From assembly GCA_009773185.1 (NCBI GenBank), contig WPIF01000008.1, positions 79,235 to 143,234 on the forward strand: a DNA stretch of 64,000 bases, given 5' to 3'. The translations under genes were made by a program, and so were the position numbers. Of the stretch, positions 23,711 through 32,886 are shown in pieces (the stretch's first letter is position 1; each line of letters begins with the position of its first letter). The DNA comes from Nitrospirota bacterium. GTDB lineage: Bacteria > Nitrospirota > Thermodesulfovibrionia > Thermodesulfovibrionales > UBA1546. The notes under the pieces were generated by a model. The model had not been told where the DNA came from and did no database searches. It saw nothing but the letters and a program-made list of their open reading frames with translations.

Positions 23711-24955
23711 CTAAATCCTTTTTGTACGGTGCAAACCGATTGCCGGCTTGCAGACGCCTATTTCTGCCGGCCTATTTCCTATCAAATTCTTTCTCATAAC
23801 AACAGGCACTTCTTTTGGAGTGATGTTAAGTTCGCTTCTAACCCAGCTGCAGATTGTCATGTCTAGCCCGAGTTTGTCCGCATGCTCTTTCAGTTTCATC
23901 ATTGCCTTATGAGTAAACTCGCGGTTCGGCGCCACCCTGTTTTTGTGTTTCACATTATTCTTGTTCTCCGGGGCTGTATATAATTCATAAAGCTTTTTTT
24001 CCATGCTCTTATCAATGTACCCTGTCAATTGACCAATCCAAGCGAGATTTTTAATACTCAGTGTCAACATCTCAGGTTTGAATCCTTTGAGATTCGCCTC
24101 TTTGAATTTTCTCAATAAATCATCAATAGTCTTATCTGTAAGAAACGCAGGTATGGCGGGCTGGACTACTGCCCAGTCTGCTTCTATTTTGTTTTCCTGA
24201 CATAGTACAGCGGCTTCCAGTCTGTTTTCAATTGATGCAGCTCTGGGTTCCAGAACAGGATATAGCTCTGGCGGCATTACCGATATGCTCGTATGGTATA
24301 CCAAATTGCCGGAAAGCTTCCTCATCAGATCCAAAATTGTATCTCCGTTGTTTTTATATTGCAGTTCTTCTTTTCCCGCTTTTGAAAGGACAAACACCTT
24401 TGATTTTGATTTGGGTTTTTGCTTGAAATAAGCTATAAATTCTCTGAGAATATCATGAGCGGTCCCTGTCTGGAGCGTAGATTCCTGGAACGGTTCTGTT
24501 TGCGGGGCGAAGTAATAACAATGGTCTGCTCCATTATCCTCCGTTAATTTACGCCTTAAATATGAGGCGTAGTTCTTGTAAAGTTTCTTCGGCGCTGAAT
24601 GATCGCCGTCCACAACCAGACAGTACAGGCAATTGACATTGCATCCTGACATTGGATTTACTTCCAGAACATCTATCGGGCATCTGCTGGTATAGCGATG
24701 GGTTTTTAAAGGTTCATCCAGAGGAATATCTTCCAACAAACACGATAACTCTGCTACCAGTGATCTATTTTCGTATTTGTTAACAAAGTCAGACGAACCT
24801 TTTTGGAGTTCATGAAGGGTCTCCTTTGAAGGTCTTACCCCAACCTTTAATTCCTCTAAATACGGTTGATTTATTATTCTGGGAGCAAAACCGTGCATTT
24901 CATATAGTTTGCTCTTACTTTCCCTCAATTTATTTAATCTAACATGTTCCGACAT
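23711..24955 (-). CDS. Radical SAM protein, SPL-like
   Basis: This 414-residue protein has a CNVNCLYC cluster (Cx3Cx2C) after PMSG, followed by a TIM-barrel-like body (FVLSKAG, HTSISVMPPEL, IEADWAVVQPAIPAF). The layout resembles spore-photoproduct-lyase-family proteins, but the exact reaction is unknown. No SPASM cysteines are visible at the C-terminus. It lies 219 bases downstream of another radical SAM gene, separated by a hairpin. GGAGGGA precedes the start. Confidence 0.8.
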   Translation of the reverse strand: MSEHVRLNKLRESKSKLYEMHGFAPRIINQPYLEELKVGVRPSKETLHELQKGSSDFVNKYENRSLVAELSCLLEDIPLDEPLKTHRYTSRCPIDVLEVNPMSGCNVNCLYCLVVDGDHSAPKKLYKNYASYLRRKLTEDNGADHCYYFAPQTEPFQESTLQTGTAHDILREFIAYFKQKPKSKSKVFVLSKAGKEELQYKNNGDTILDLMRKLSGNLVYHTSISVMPPELYPVLEPRAASIENRLEAAVLCQENKIEADWAVVQPAIPAFLTDKTIDDLLRKFKEANLKGFKPEMLTLSIKNLAWIGQLTGYIDKSMEKKLYELYTAPENKNNVKHKNRVAPNREFTHKAMMKLKEHADKLGLDMTICSWVRSELNITPKEVPVVMRKNLIGNRPAEIGVCKPAIGLHRTKRI

Positions 24956-25019
24956 ATGTATCCCTCCTCATTGATTATAAAAACTTATTTTTCGGCATAT
25001 ACTAAAAATAAGGCCAATC

Positions 25020-25060
25020 GCCCATTTCTTAATTGTGGATTCCATTTAAGAAATATGGGC
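25020..25060. terminator. Hairpin between the two radical SAM genes
   Basis: GCCCATTTCTTAA (25020-25032) pairs with TTAAGAAATATGGGC (25046-25060) with one bulged base. It lies downstream of the SPASM gene on the minus strand and may be its terminator. Confidence 0.55.
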
Positions 25061-25174
25061 ATCCATATTTGTCCATTTTTCTTCTCCTTTCACTCTCCGC
25101 AATGAGCAGTTCGATTTGGATTGGTGGAGTCAGTATACTTTAAGAAGTCGTAGTAATTGCCTTAGGATTTCTCC

Positions 25175-26593
25175 TTACTTTATAACCTCATTATCTATAA
25201 TAACCTCGGCTAAGATTTTTGAAATTTTTGACGTTTTTCTTTTCATCCATATTTCTTGTGGTACATGCATACGATAAAGTGTTATGGAATCAGACTCGTA
25301 TATTACGTCTGAATAGTTAACAGCAGATTCTTGATAAATACGCCTTAATACATCTATCACTATCCCTTTTGTTATAGCACATCTATAAGTATCAACACGT
25401 TCGCACCCGGAAGAATAATAGTTTTTGACCGGACATCCACCACCACAACTAAATTTTGCAAAACATTGTTTACAATCCATATTTTGCTCTGTACCGACAT
25501 TTCTTAAAACTTGTTTGTACTTGTTATTATCAAAATATATTTGGCTGGTATGTGTATCTATATGACCTACTATCGCATTTGCGCTATATGGGTGACAGGT
25601 ATCTTGCACTTCGACACACAAAGTAATGTCTCCGTTGTAAGAACCTACTAATCTACTACCTGCCATTGCATCACAAAATTTCTGAGAAGGTGCAAGAAAA
25701 TTCATATAACTCGAGCTTATAATTGAAACATTCTTGTTTTTTGCGATGTCAAGGGCTTGTTTGAAATTTGCTGTATATTCATCAATTCCAGCCCGCCTTA
25801 AATTGATATCATCCGACCTTCCACGGCCTGCATGAGTAATGGGTTCAAAGTGCAGGGTTTTTATGCCTTGCTCTGCAAAATATCCTGCATTCTCCGCCAT
25901 ATAATCAACATTGAATTTAGAAATCGTGGACCTTACTTTAAAAGGCACATTTTTTTCTATTAGGAACCTTATTGTTTTTTCAACGTTCTTGCTGGACGGT
26001 TTCCCATTGATACCCGGTCTAAAGAAATCATGTATTTTAGGAATTCCATCAGAGGATATAACAAATGTAAAATCGTTGTTGACTAAATAATCCAGTTTTT
26101 CCTGAGACATCACGCCATTCGTTGTTATATAAAAAGAATAATCTTTATGAGCTATAGGAGCGAGTCTTCTAACGGAAGAAACAACTTCTTTAATAACATT
26201 AAAATTCAAGGTGGGTTCGCCTCCAAAAAACGATACCTTAATGTTTTTTCTGTCGGTTGTATTAAAGACTTTATCTACAATGCTCAATCCCATTTCTGGC
26301 GTCATATAATTTCTTTTTTCACCGCCATGAGCAAAGCAATACTTACATCTCAAGTTGCAATCGTTTGTTATCAGTAAAGTCAAATCGAAATTATCCGGAA
26401 GGGATGGTCCTTGGTTTGATGGGTGTCCAAAACAACCCAGTTTTTCACACTTTTGGACATAATCAGATAGTTCAATGCGATTACTTTGTTGTAAAATTCC
26501 AACCGACAAATTATAAGGCGAAAAAATAATGGTTGCTCCATCAACTCTTGAACAAGCAGCTAATCCATTGAAAAGAAAAAAATTTTCAACCAT
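25175..26593 (-). CDS. Radical SAM/SPASM peptide maturase
   Basis: This 472-residue protein has the radical SAM cluster CNLRCKYC (about residues 83-90), FFGGEPTLNF, and a C-terminal SPASM region with CKQCFAKFSCGGGCP and more cysteines to CERVDTYRC for auxiliary clusters. Such enzymes install crosslinks or other changes on ribosomal peptides. A 68-residue gene lies 78 bases upstream with a hairpin between, the common precursor-maturase layout. An N-terminal ~75-residue part could bind the leader. The modification type is unknown. Confidence 0.88.
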   Translation of the reverse strand: MVENFFLFNGLAACSRVDGATIIFSPYNLSVGILQQSNRIELSDYVQKCEKLGCFGHPSNQGPSLPDNFDLTLLITNDCNLRCKYCFAHGGEKRNYMTPEMGLSIVDKVFNTTDRKNIKVSFFGGEPTLNFNVIKEVVSSVRRLAPIAHKDYSFYITTNGVMSQEKLDYLVNNDFTFVISSDGIPKIHDFFRPGINGKPSSKNVEKTIRFLIEKNVPFKVRSTISKFNVDYMAENAGYFAEQGIKTLHFEPITHAGRGRSDDINLRRAGIDEYTANFKQALDIAKNKNVSIISSSYMNFLAPSQKFCDAMAGSRLVGSYNGDITLCVEVQDTCHPYSANAIVGHIDTHTSQIYFDNNKYKQVLRNVGTEQNMDCKQCFAKFSCGGGCPVKNYYSSGCERVDTYRCAITKGIVIDVLRRIYQESAVNYSDVIYESDSITLYRMHVPQEIWMKRKTSKISKILAEVIIDNEVIK

Positions 26594-26615
26594 AGACCCT
26601 CCTGACTGAGTTCAA

Positions 26616-26658
26616 CAGCGCTATCCCGATATATGAAAAGCAAATCAGGATAGCGCTG
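26616..26658. terminator. 11-bp hairpin between peptide and maturase genes
   Basis: CAGCGCTATCC (26616-26626) and GGATAGCGCTG (26648-26658) are exact complements with a 21-base loop. It could attenuate transcription so that the peptide is made in excess of the enzyme. Confidence 0.65.
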
Positions 26659-26671
26659 CTTTCGGCATGAA

Positions 26672-26878
26672 TCAATCTTCGCACATTTCTTCTGCAAGCG
26701 TGAAAGCTTTAGTTATAACCTTAGCTGATTCCGCAGAAACTTTTATGGGAAGATCTTCTCGGTTAATGTGAAACTCCAGCACCTTTTTGAAAGGTTTAAT
26801 CTTTGAGTCTTTCTCAGTTGGTGATATTTCAATAGTTATTTTCGCTACTCCTTCAGACATTAACTTCCTTTCAGCCAT
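26672..26878 (-). CDS. Small protein, candidate precursor peptide
   Basis: This 68-residue protein (starts MAERKLMSEGVAKITIEIS, ends FTLAEEMCED) is charged, with beta-like first half and helical end and a single Cys near the C-terminus. The start is preceded by AAAGGAG. It is the only gene between island promoter 4 and the radical SAM/SPASM gene, and a hairpin follows it. Its position favours a RiPP precursor. Its composition, with no Gly/Ser/Cys-rich core, is atypical, so it could instead be a small accessory protein. Confidence 0.6.
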   Translation of the reverse strand: MAERKLMSEGVAKITIEISPTEKDSKIKPFKKVLEFHINREDLPIKVSAESAKVITKAFTLAEEMCED

Positions 26879-26960
26879 TGTTTTTTCTCCTTTGTTATAG
26901 ATTGTTGTTGCTCGGAAAACTTACTTATTACTTACTATCCTCCTTTCCCTGCCCACGCGA

Positions 26961-27059
26961 AGCAGATAACTTGCTCATTCCGGATTGCGCTTATTCGATT
27001 TAATTTCAGGCCTACTATAATCAAACCCTTTCTCTGTCAATGGCGTCTCTCGTCCTTGG
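26961..27059. repeat. 99-bp direct repeat, copy A (leader, promoter, gene tail)
   Basis: This sequence is identical over 99 bp to 29995-30093. On the minus strand it contains the last codons of the transglutaminase-like gene (KDERRH-stop), promoter 4 and most of the leader of the peptide-radical SAM unit. Confidence 0.9.
27014..27040 (-). promoter_or_regulatory. Island promoter 4
   Basis: TTGACA (27040-27035), 15 bases, TATAGT (27019-27014) on the minus strand. The -35 overlaps the stop codon of the 972-residue gene. The short 15-base spacer suggests it needs an activator or is weak. The leader box GTTATCTGCTTCGCG lies at about 26957-26972. Confidence 0.65.
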
Positions 27060-29955
27060 CTTTATAACTTCTAATCTCTATTCCTTTATAGATTTTCATT
27101 GCCCCGCCATTCTCAGTTGTAATATTAAAAATGAACTGTGACACTACACTGGGTGATAATGCTTGCAATTCCCAGTTCAAAGTATAGGCGCCGCCGGGAG
27201 GTAGAACTTCCGGAATTTTTGAGTCCGAACTCCCCTTTACGCTGCCGGGGAATTTTACACTGACCCTTAAATTCTTCAACTCGACGTTACTCTCATTAAC
27301 AAGAGTTAAATTTGCAAAAAATCTCTCGCCTGTTTTAACAATTTCAGGCATTTTCAGCGACCATGAAAATAGCGGCATGACCTGAAATGGGACTACTGCA
27401 TAAAAATGTTTTTCCATACCGAGCACTTTGACTATCACGCCGTAAGAATTGGCAGCGGATAAGTTCACCGGCAAGCGATATGATCTGGAGATTTTATAAG
27501 TCTTCCCGCGATTCAGGTCTATTTTTTCTGTAAATGATTTCAGCACGGAATCCGGCCATTTCTTGGATGTCGGATCATCATTTATCAGAGCAATCTCGAC
27601 ATTGCCCCTGAGTGTACTGTCCAGTACATTTTCGACTGCAATATCCATCAAGACTTCATCTCCAACACGGTATATCTCCTTATTCAGTTGAATTCTTACT
27701 GCCGAGTTCAGTGGAGGTGAACAAGTCCAATGCCCGATACCCCAGTATCCTTGCAGGCAGAGATGCTCTAACCAATTCGCAATATAATTGAAATTCTGGT
27801 TCGGCTCCTTGCAAGGGGTGTTATACCCGAATGTCACATCGGAATTATTATCTGATACCTCCTGGGGCGCCCAGCCAGCCCCTGCCATAATCACATCGTC
27901 ATCTGCTTTCTTGGTAGCAACACCCCGTGTGCTTCCAAACGTTGCGCGTGTCTCCGGCTGCATGGAAGGGTATTCATGGGGGTGTAGTATATACCACTGT
28001 TCAGCCATCGTGCTGCTCTTAATTCGCGCTTCAGTCCATGTGTCGAAATTCCAGTTATACCCTCCGAATTCAACAGCCGCATCAGCGGTGGCAGGATGTG
28101 CCGGAATGCCGACAGCCCTCAAGAGCGCGGTAAGTATATTCGCCTCATCCGCGCATTGCGCTGATGAATGATTCGTCAACAGATCAATTACATCATTGGT
28201 GTGATAATTCAGGTCGTATATAAAGTGATTTGCAACCCAATCGTGCAGAAGTTTGGCAGATATGTAAGAATCGACCTGCCCGTTAACCTCTTTAATTGCA
28301 GCGCCAAAAACACGGCTATCGTCCGGATGCAGAGTGTAAGTAAGCGCCCTGTCGCTTCCCCAGCCCGAACCGAACCAAATTCCGATTTCACCCTTATCGC
28401 TCAGTCCGAATTCCGCGGGAGCTGATACTTCCGAGGGGCTGAAAATCACATAAAACGGCATCGATTCACTTATACTACCGGCATTTGAAGTTAGTTTCAG
28501 AGTCGCTTTATACTCTCCGACAGGTATTTCATCCGGGATAAGATTCCACAGGGAACTGCTCCAGTCCCACGAACCGCTCCAATAACCGCCTGAGAAGGTT
28601 AGGAGTATAGTCTTTGCCAGTCGCCCCTTGGAATCCGTAATTTCAACGCTGACACTTGTTGCATCATCCCTGCCCTTAACCATAAAGTATGGAGAGCATC
28701 CTGTCCCACGCGTATAAACTAACGCTTCCACCGATGTTTCCCCTGCTTCGGGCTTAAAGAATTCATGCCCGTTCTTCATTATGAGAAGTTCTTTTTGTTT
28801 GACCATCCCTTCATTGACCTTTACAGGAATAGATGAGGGACTGGTGCACGCTCCAAGAGACTGAGTCACGGTTATTATCTCTCCTCCGACTGCAGGATGA
28901 ATGAGATTGATTTTTGCGCCACCGCCGTCTCCTATAGGTGTCCCGTCGGCATAAATACGTATACGGGCGTCAGGAGCAGTGCCTGATACGATTATAAAGT
29001 CATCTCCCGCACAAATAGGAGATACGGTTGGAGCGGGAAGTTCGACGCAAGGCTTAACAGTTGTCGGGTCTGACGGGTCGCTTATAATATTGCACAGTTT
29101 TTGAATTGAAGTTAATTGGTCTCCTGCCGAAGGTTGAGGATCCAGTCTGAATATCTGGCTTCCACCAGAGCAGTAATGCCCGGCAATTTTCTGGTTTCCA
29201 TTATACACTTCAACCATTGCTCCGTTGGTAATATTGTCGACTGTGCAGTATTTACCCCCTTCATATACTTCCCTCACTGAAGGCTTAGGTAAAGATACGG
29301 GAGTTTCCAAAACAGTTTCCATATCCGATTTCGGACTGGTCTTTTGGCAGAGCTTTTCAGTTGCATGTACTTTTTGATCTTTGACAAATTGTGGATTTAC
29401 GAAAAGCCATTGACCTGCTCCACAGCCGTTTACATCGCCGACAAGGTTACCATCTGCAAACACTTCCAAGAGTCCGCCTTGCGCCAGGTTGCCGACACCT
29501 ATTGCTCCTCCACAATTGTACAAGGGTATAGGACGAATTTTAGGCTTTGGTAGTCCTTCAGGGTGTGTTTCAAAAAATGATACAACCTTTACCGGCTTGG
29601 ACGGTGGACTTGTTACACCGTCTACGGTTTGTGTAGCAGTAATAAGCTGTCCGGCGACTAGGGGAGGGTTAACTGAAAAGCTTTGCCCCCATGGCGCATC
29701 CGATACTCCTCCACCGATGTGTGTAGCATTATCAGCATAAATATCAATTTTAGCCCCAGGTACAAAGCCCTGAACAGATACAGCAGTTGCACACTCATAG
29801 AGAGGGGAGCTAACTGTAAGCGGCGACAATCTGGATTCTTCATCATAATCAGGTTTTGGCGGTTTTGGACAAAATGGTGGGCAACACCCCCCCAGATAGA
29901 GAATCAGGATTGCTAATAATACGAAGAAATTCCACCTGCTGGATAAAGATTTCAT
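27037..29955 (-). CDS. Lipoprotein with four beta repeats and transglutaminase-like domain
   Basis: This 972-residue protein has a lipobox YLGGC. Four repeats of about 75 residues follow, each with a line like GAKIDIYADN, GLLEVFADGN, AMVEVYNGNQ or ARIRIYADGT. Next come a beta domain, a transglutaminase-like core (about residues 545-665) and C-terminal Ig-like domains. The core has the Cys in AQCADEANILTALLRAVGIPA (Cys601). At the usual His site (WNFHxWxE in relatives) it reads WNFDTWTE (Asp638), and at the usual Asp site it reads WYILHP (His658). Possibly a surface enzyme with a permuted triad, or a binding protein. 99-bp repeats flank it. Confidence 0.85.
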   Translation of the reverse strand: MKSLSSRWNFFVLLAILILYLGGCCPPFCPKPPKPDYDEESRLSPLTVSSPLYECATAVSVQGFVPGAKIDIYADNATHIGGGVSDAPWGQSFSVNPPLVAGQLITATQTVDGVTSPPSKPVKVVSFFETHPEGLPKPKIRPIPLYNCGGAIGVGNLAQGGLLEVFADGNLVGDVNGCGAGQWLFVNPQFVKDQKVHATEKLCQKTSPKSDMETVLETPVSLPKPSVREVYEGGKYCTVDNITNGAMVEVYNGNQKIAGHYCSGGSQIFRLDPQPSAGDQLTSIQKLCNIISDPSDPTTVKPCVELPAPTVSPICAGDDFIIVSGTAPDARIRIYADGTPIGDGGGAKINLIHPAVGGEIITVTQSLGACTSPSSIPVKVNEGMVKQKELLIMKNGHEFFKPEAGETSVEALVYTRGTGCSPYFMVKGRDDATSVSVEITDSKGRLAKTILLTFSGGYWSGSWDWSSSLWNLIPDEIPVGEYKATLKLTSNAGSISESMPFYVIFSPSEVSAPAEFGLSDKGEIGIWFGSGWGSDRALTYTLHPDDSRVFGAAIKEVNGQVDSYISAKLLHDWVANHFIYDLNYHTNDVIDLLTNHSSAQCADEANILTALLRAVGIPAHPATADAAVEFGGYNWNFDTWTEARIKSSTMAEQWYILHPHEYPSMQPETRATFGSTRGVATKKADDDVIMAGAGWAPQEVSDNNSDVTFGYNTPCKEPNQNFNYIANWLEHLCLQGYWGIGHWTCSPPLNSAVRIQLNKEIYRVGDEVLMDIAVENVLDSTLRGNVEIALINDDPTSKKWPDSVLKSFTEKIDLNRGKTYKISRSYRLPVNLSAANSYGVIVKVLGMEKHFYAVVPFQVMPLFSWSLKMPEIVKTGERFFANLTLVNESNVELKNLRVSVKFPGSVKGSSDSKIPEVLPPGGAYTLNWELQALSPSVVSQFIFNITTENGGAMKIYKGIEIRSYKAKDERRH

Positions 29956-29994
29956 TTACCTTCCTCCTTTATGTAATTTTTTCTGCCTGCACTG

Positions 29995-30093
29995 AGCAGA
30001 TAACTTGCTCATTCCGGATTGCGCTTATTCGATTTAATTTCAGGCCTACTATAATCAAACCCTTTCTCTGTCAATGGCGTCTCTCGTCCTTGG
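29995..30093. repeat. 99-bp direct repeat, copy B
   Basis: Identical to 26961-27059. The bases that encode KDERRH-stop in copy A are present here although no matching gene precedes them. That suggests a past duplication or loss of a second transglutaminase-like gene. Confidence 0.9.
30048..30074 (-). promoter_or_regulatory. Island promoter 5
   Basis: TTGACA (30074-30069), 15 bases, TATAGT (30053-30048), followed by the leader box at 29991-30013, drives the 972-residue gene on the minus strand. Confidence 0.65.
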
Positions 30094-30131
30094 TGCGGGC
30101 AGGAAAGTATATTGTTTTCTCAAAAATAAAT

Positions 30132-30144
30132 CTGTCCCCTTTTT
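30132..30144 (-). repeat. Partial REP-like core
   Basis: On the minus strand it reads AAAAAGGGGACAG, 13 bases shared with the transposase ends at 419-450. It lies between the C39-like gene and promoter 5. Confidence 0.4.
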
Positions 30145-30205
30145 GCACTTTTTGCATTTAAAACATGCCGGATCCTTATTGTTTTTCTATGCAAGGCTGT
30201 TTTCT

Positions 30206-31414
30206 CTACTTTATCTTTAGTCTTTCCAAGCCGCTGATTACATCCCCGCCGATGTTTAAAGAAATCGGCAATGTGTGTGTGTCTCCTCTCTCGTCTCTGA
30301 CTTCTGTCTGAATCTCCCATACAGGTGAAAACCTGCCAATCGGGGCCAGCGCGGGTTTGTACCGCAGTTCAGGAACTGCTGTTTTAACTATTTCGCCTTT
30401 ATATGCACGAAATTTCTTACGCAACGTGCTGTTAATCGCCTCCATGTCAATGATATATTTCTGCTGATGCTTGAAGTAACGGAGTTCTTCGAATGAGCCG
30501 TCATAGGCATTGAAGATGGCTGCCAATCGGGAATCTTTAAACGGGATCAAGTAATAGGAATAGGTGTCTGCTTTTACCAGTATCGGTTTCTCAGTCCTGA
30601 TATCTCCTTTCAGAACCTCGAAGGATTTCCGGGCGAGTCTTCCTTCTCTCGCTTTTCTGAGCCAATCAGAAAAGTATCGCTCGATTTTTTCCACAGGAAG
30701 AATCTTCCCTTCCAAAACCCATTTGGGCGCTCTGACGGTTATTTTTGCCTTTGGCGGCTCGATTATGGCGATGTACTTGTTGTGCCATGCGCTGCCGGCT
30801 TTGTTCAGGGGAACCCCCCAGTATGAAGAGCTTGACAGCCAGACAGCGCCACTCACCCACATTGAGGAGGGATTCCCTGGTAAGGGATCATAGAAGAATA
30901 TGTTCTGCAAGGTGACAACTCCGGAAAAAGGAGGTTTTACATCACTCTGAAATCCGATTACAGTTACCCAGTGCTCGCTGTCGCCAACCGATACCGGCAT
31001 CAGATATTTTTGGGTGTCAATGTAATACAACATTTTTCCAAGAACAGTGAATTTGTCCGTATTCGAATAGTCAGACCAGTGGCCGCAGGGTAAAATAGCA
31101 GGGTCACTCAATACGCCTCTGACGCCAGCCGGACTGCTGAACCACAGCGCGGGCTCGGAATTGTGCAATACGATTGAATTGTATATATCGTCCTGACTGT
31201 TGTAGTGCCGGGCGGTCAAGGTAGGGCAGGAATTGAGAGACATCTGAACACAGGCCGGTCCGCTGTAATGGTCTTGCTCCGCAACATAAGGCAAGGGAGG
31301 AACCGGCTGAACATCAGGCAACATTAGAGAATAACACATAGCGCTGCTTGCAGCGAATGTTAGTTGAAACAGTACGACTGCCAGAACTGTCAAAAATAAA
31401 TATTTGGTTTTCAT
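30206..31414 (-). CDS. Secreted papain-like (C39-like) cysteine peptidase
   Basis: This 402-residue protein has a signal peptide (about residues 1-27). The papain-like half shows VAEQDHYSGPACVQMSLN (catalytic Cys), SEHWVTVIGF (His) and FYDPLPG (Asp). A C-terminal half of about 170 residues has no recognised motif and ends in a beta-rich stretch. It probably cleaves peptides or amide crosslinks outside the cell. It is 17 bases downstream of the 484-residue secreted protein and co-transcribed with it from promoter 6. Confidence 0.8.
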   Translation of the reverse strand: MKTKYLFLTVLAVVLFQLTFAASSAMCYSLMLPDVQPVPPLPYVAEQDHYSGPACVQMSLNSCPTLTARHYNSQDDIYNSIVLHNSEPALWFSSPAGVRGVLSDPAILPCGHWSDYSNTDKFTVLGKMLYYIDTQKYLMPVSVGDSEHWVTVIGFQSDVKPPFSGVVTLQNIFFYDPLPGNPSSMWVSGAVWLSSSSYWGVPLNKAGSAWHNKYIAIIEPPKAKITVRAPKWVLEGKILPVEKIERYFSDWLRKAREGRLARKSFEVLKGDIRTEKPILVKADTYSYYLIPFKDSRLAAIFNAYDGSFEELRYFKHQQKYIIDMEAINSTLRKKFRAYKGEIVKTAVPELRYKPALAPIGRFSPVWEIQTEVRDERGDTHTLPISLNIGGDVISGLERLKIK

Positions 31415-31431
31415 TTTTTTTGCCTCCTGTA

Positions 31432-32886
31432 TTATGGTCTATCAATAGTTACATGCCAGGTGTCTTCCACGGCGTGATAGATCAGACCATAGCCATTTGT
31501 GGTTCGTTTGCTCGCTGTTAGCCTGAACTGGTATGCACAGTCAGACATTATCGCTGGGGTATAGGTATTACCTTTATAATCAGTGATGTAGCCGAAGCCG
31601 CCCTGCCATAACGGACTGCCTCCTGCATTGTTATTGTAATTGTCTTCAGCTTTGCTGGGTGCTGTTGGCTTGGGACTGACAGACGCATTATGCCCGTAGA
31701 TTGCATTCAGCGCATAGTCCTGCAGGTGTCCGCGCTGATCGTAGGCGCGGAAGTTCACACTGATTTTATCGCTTATGCCTGTGCCGAAGTTGAGAATTTG
31801 GCATACACTTTTGCTGACCCCGTTGAGTTTCATATCCAGAATCTTCACTGTAGGCGGGGTATTGTCTATCTGGAGAACTATTTCGCCATAGTTGGGGTCA
31901 ATGATAATATCCGAACTTGTAGCCGGTATCAAAGTTGTACCTGACTGCTTATATGCAGCTATCCTGAACCTGGTGAGTCCATCTGTTACCAGAGTGGAGT
32001 TAAATATGGCTACACGGTCAAACCATGACCATGGCGTGTTCGGCCTAACGAAATATGGCACTCTGTAAAGATTATTTATGCCTCCGTAAGAGACAGGCCC
32101 CATTGATTCGGACACCCAGTGCCAGTTAAGCGGATTTGGATCTGACGTGCTATACCACTTGTTGGGCAATGATGTTTCGATATCGGCCCATGTGATCCCG
32201 CCGTCTGCACTGTACTGCACTTTGTAGTAGGCAATTTGAGATTGACTTCCAAACCAGCCGAACATGTGTAAGGCGCTGCCGTAAGGCTGGTCAGTGTTTG
32301 CTCCGGTAAAACTGTACGGCGCTTTCCGGGGGCGATGATAGCCTTGACTGGTAACAACGCTCCCTTTAGAGTCAATATTTGCCGTCTCGTGATTGCCGAT
32401 TCTTGTGAACAGGAAAAGTTTGTTGTTCGGAACCGAGCCGGGGGTTACTGCCGGATTAGAGCAGACAGCCAGCGGCGATGCCACGTTCAACGATATAGTT
32501 GCGGCAGATGCCACATTCCAGTGCGTCCCTGAAGCATTTTCTTCGTAAATAGCTTCGGCAGATCCGTTGGTATTCTGGGTGAACACAAAGATAATATCCG
32601 GTCCGCCAATTTCAAAGCCACCTCCGGAGGGCCATGTAAATGTTAATGTAAAATTACCGCTTTCATTTACAGTTGCAGTTGCCAAAGCCGGACTGTTAAT
32701 TGCATACGAACCGCCGGGCAAAGGATCGATTTCAAAAACTTTAACCACGGCTCCATAGGGTACCCAGCCAGACATTGTGCATTCGGCATGGCCATTGACT
32801 GTGTAGGCAAACGCCTGGCTGTTACCAGCGGCAAGAACGAGCACAGCTACCAGACAAATCAGCCACATTGTTTTTGTGAGTTTCAT
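31432..32886 (-). CDS. Large secreted beta-rich protein, unknown
   Basis: This 484-residue protein has a signal peptide (cleavage near QAFA-YT). The N-terminal domain reads MSGWVPYGAVVKVFEIDP followed by ATVNESGNFTLTFTWP, a transthyretin/Ig-like fold similar in style to the repeats of the 972-residue lipoprotein. Later segments include YYKVQYSADGGITWADIE and NTPPTVKILDMKLNG, typical of fibronectin- or Ig-type modules. No catalytic motif is visible. It is probably a surface or structural protein acting with the adjacent peptidase. Confidence 0.75.
   Translation of the reverse strand: MKLTKTMWLICLVAVLVLAAGNSQAFAYTVNGHAECTMSGWVPYGAVVKVFEIDPLPGGSYAINSPALATATVNESGNFTLTFTWPSGGGFEIGGPDIIFVFTQNTNGSAEAIYEENASGTHWNVASAATISLNVASPLAVCSNPAVTPGSVPNNKLFLFTRIGNHETANIDSKGSVVTSQGYHRPRKAPYSFTGANTDQPYGSALHMFGWFGSQSQIAYYKVQYSADGGITWADIETSLPNKWYSTSDPNPLNWHWVSESMGPVSYGGINNLYRVPYFVRPNTPWSWFDRVAIFNSTLVTDGLTRFRIAAYKQSGTTLIPATSSDIIIDPNYGEIVLQIDNTPPTVKILDMKLNGVSKSVCQILNFGTGISDKISVNFRAYDQRGHLQDYALNAIYGHNASVSPKPTAPSKAEDNYNNNAGGSPLWQGGFGYITDYKGNTYTPAIMSDCAYQFRLTASKRTTNGYGLIYHAVEDTWHVTIDRP

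Noticed and set aside
29995..30093. 99-bp repeats considered as ends of an insertion sequence
   Set aside because: They are direct, contain a promoter and gene tail, and the enclosed gene is not a transposase or integrase.
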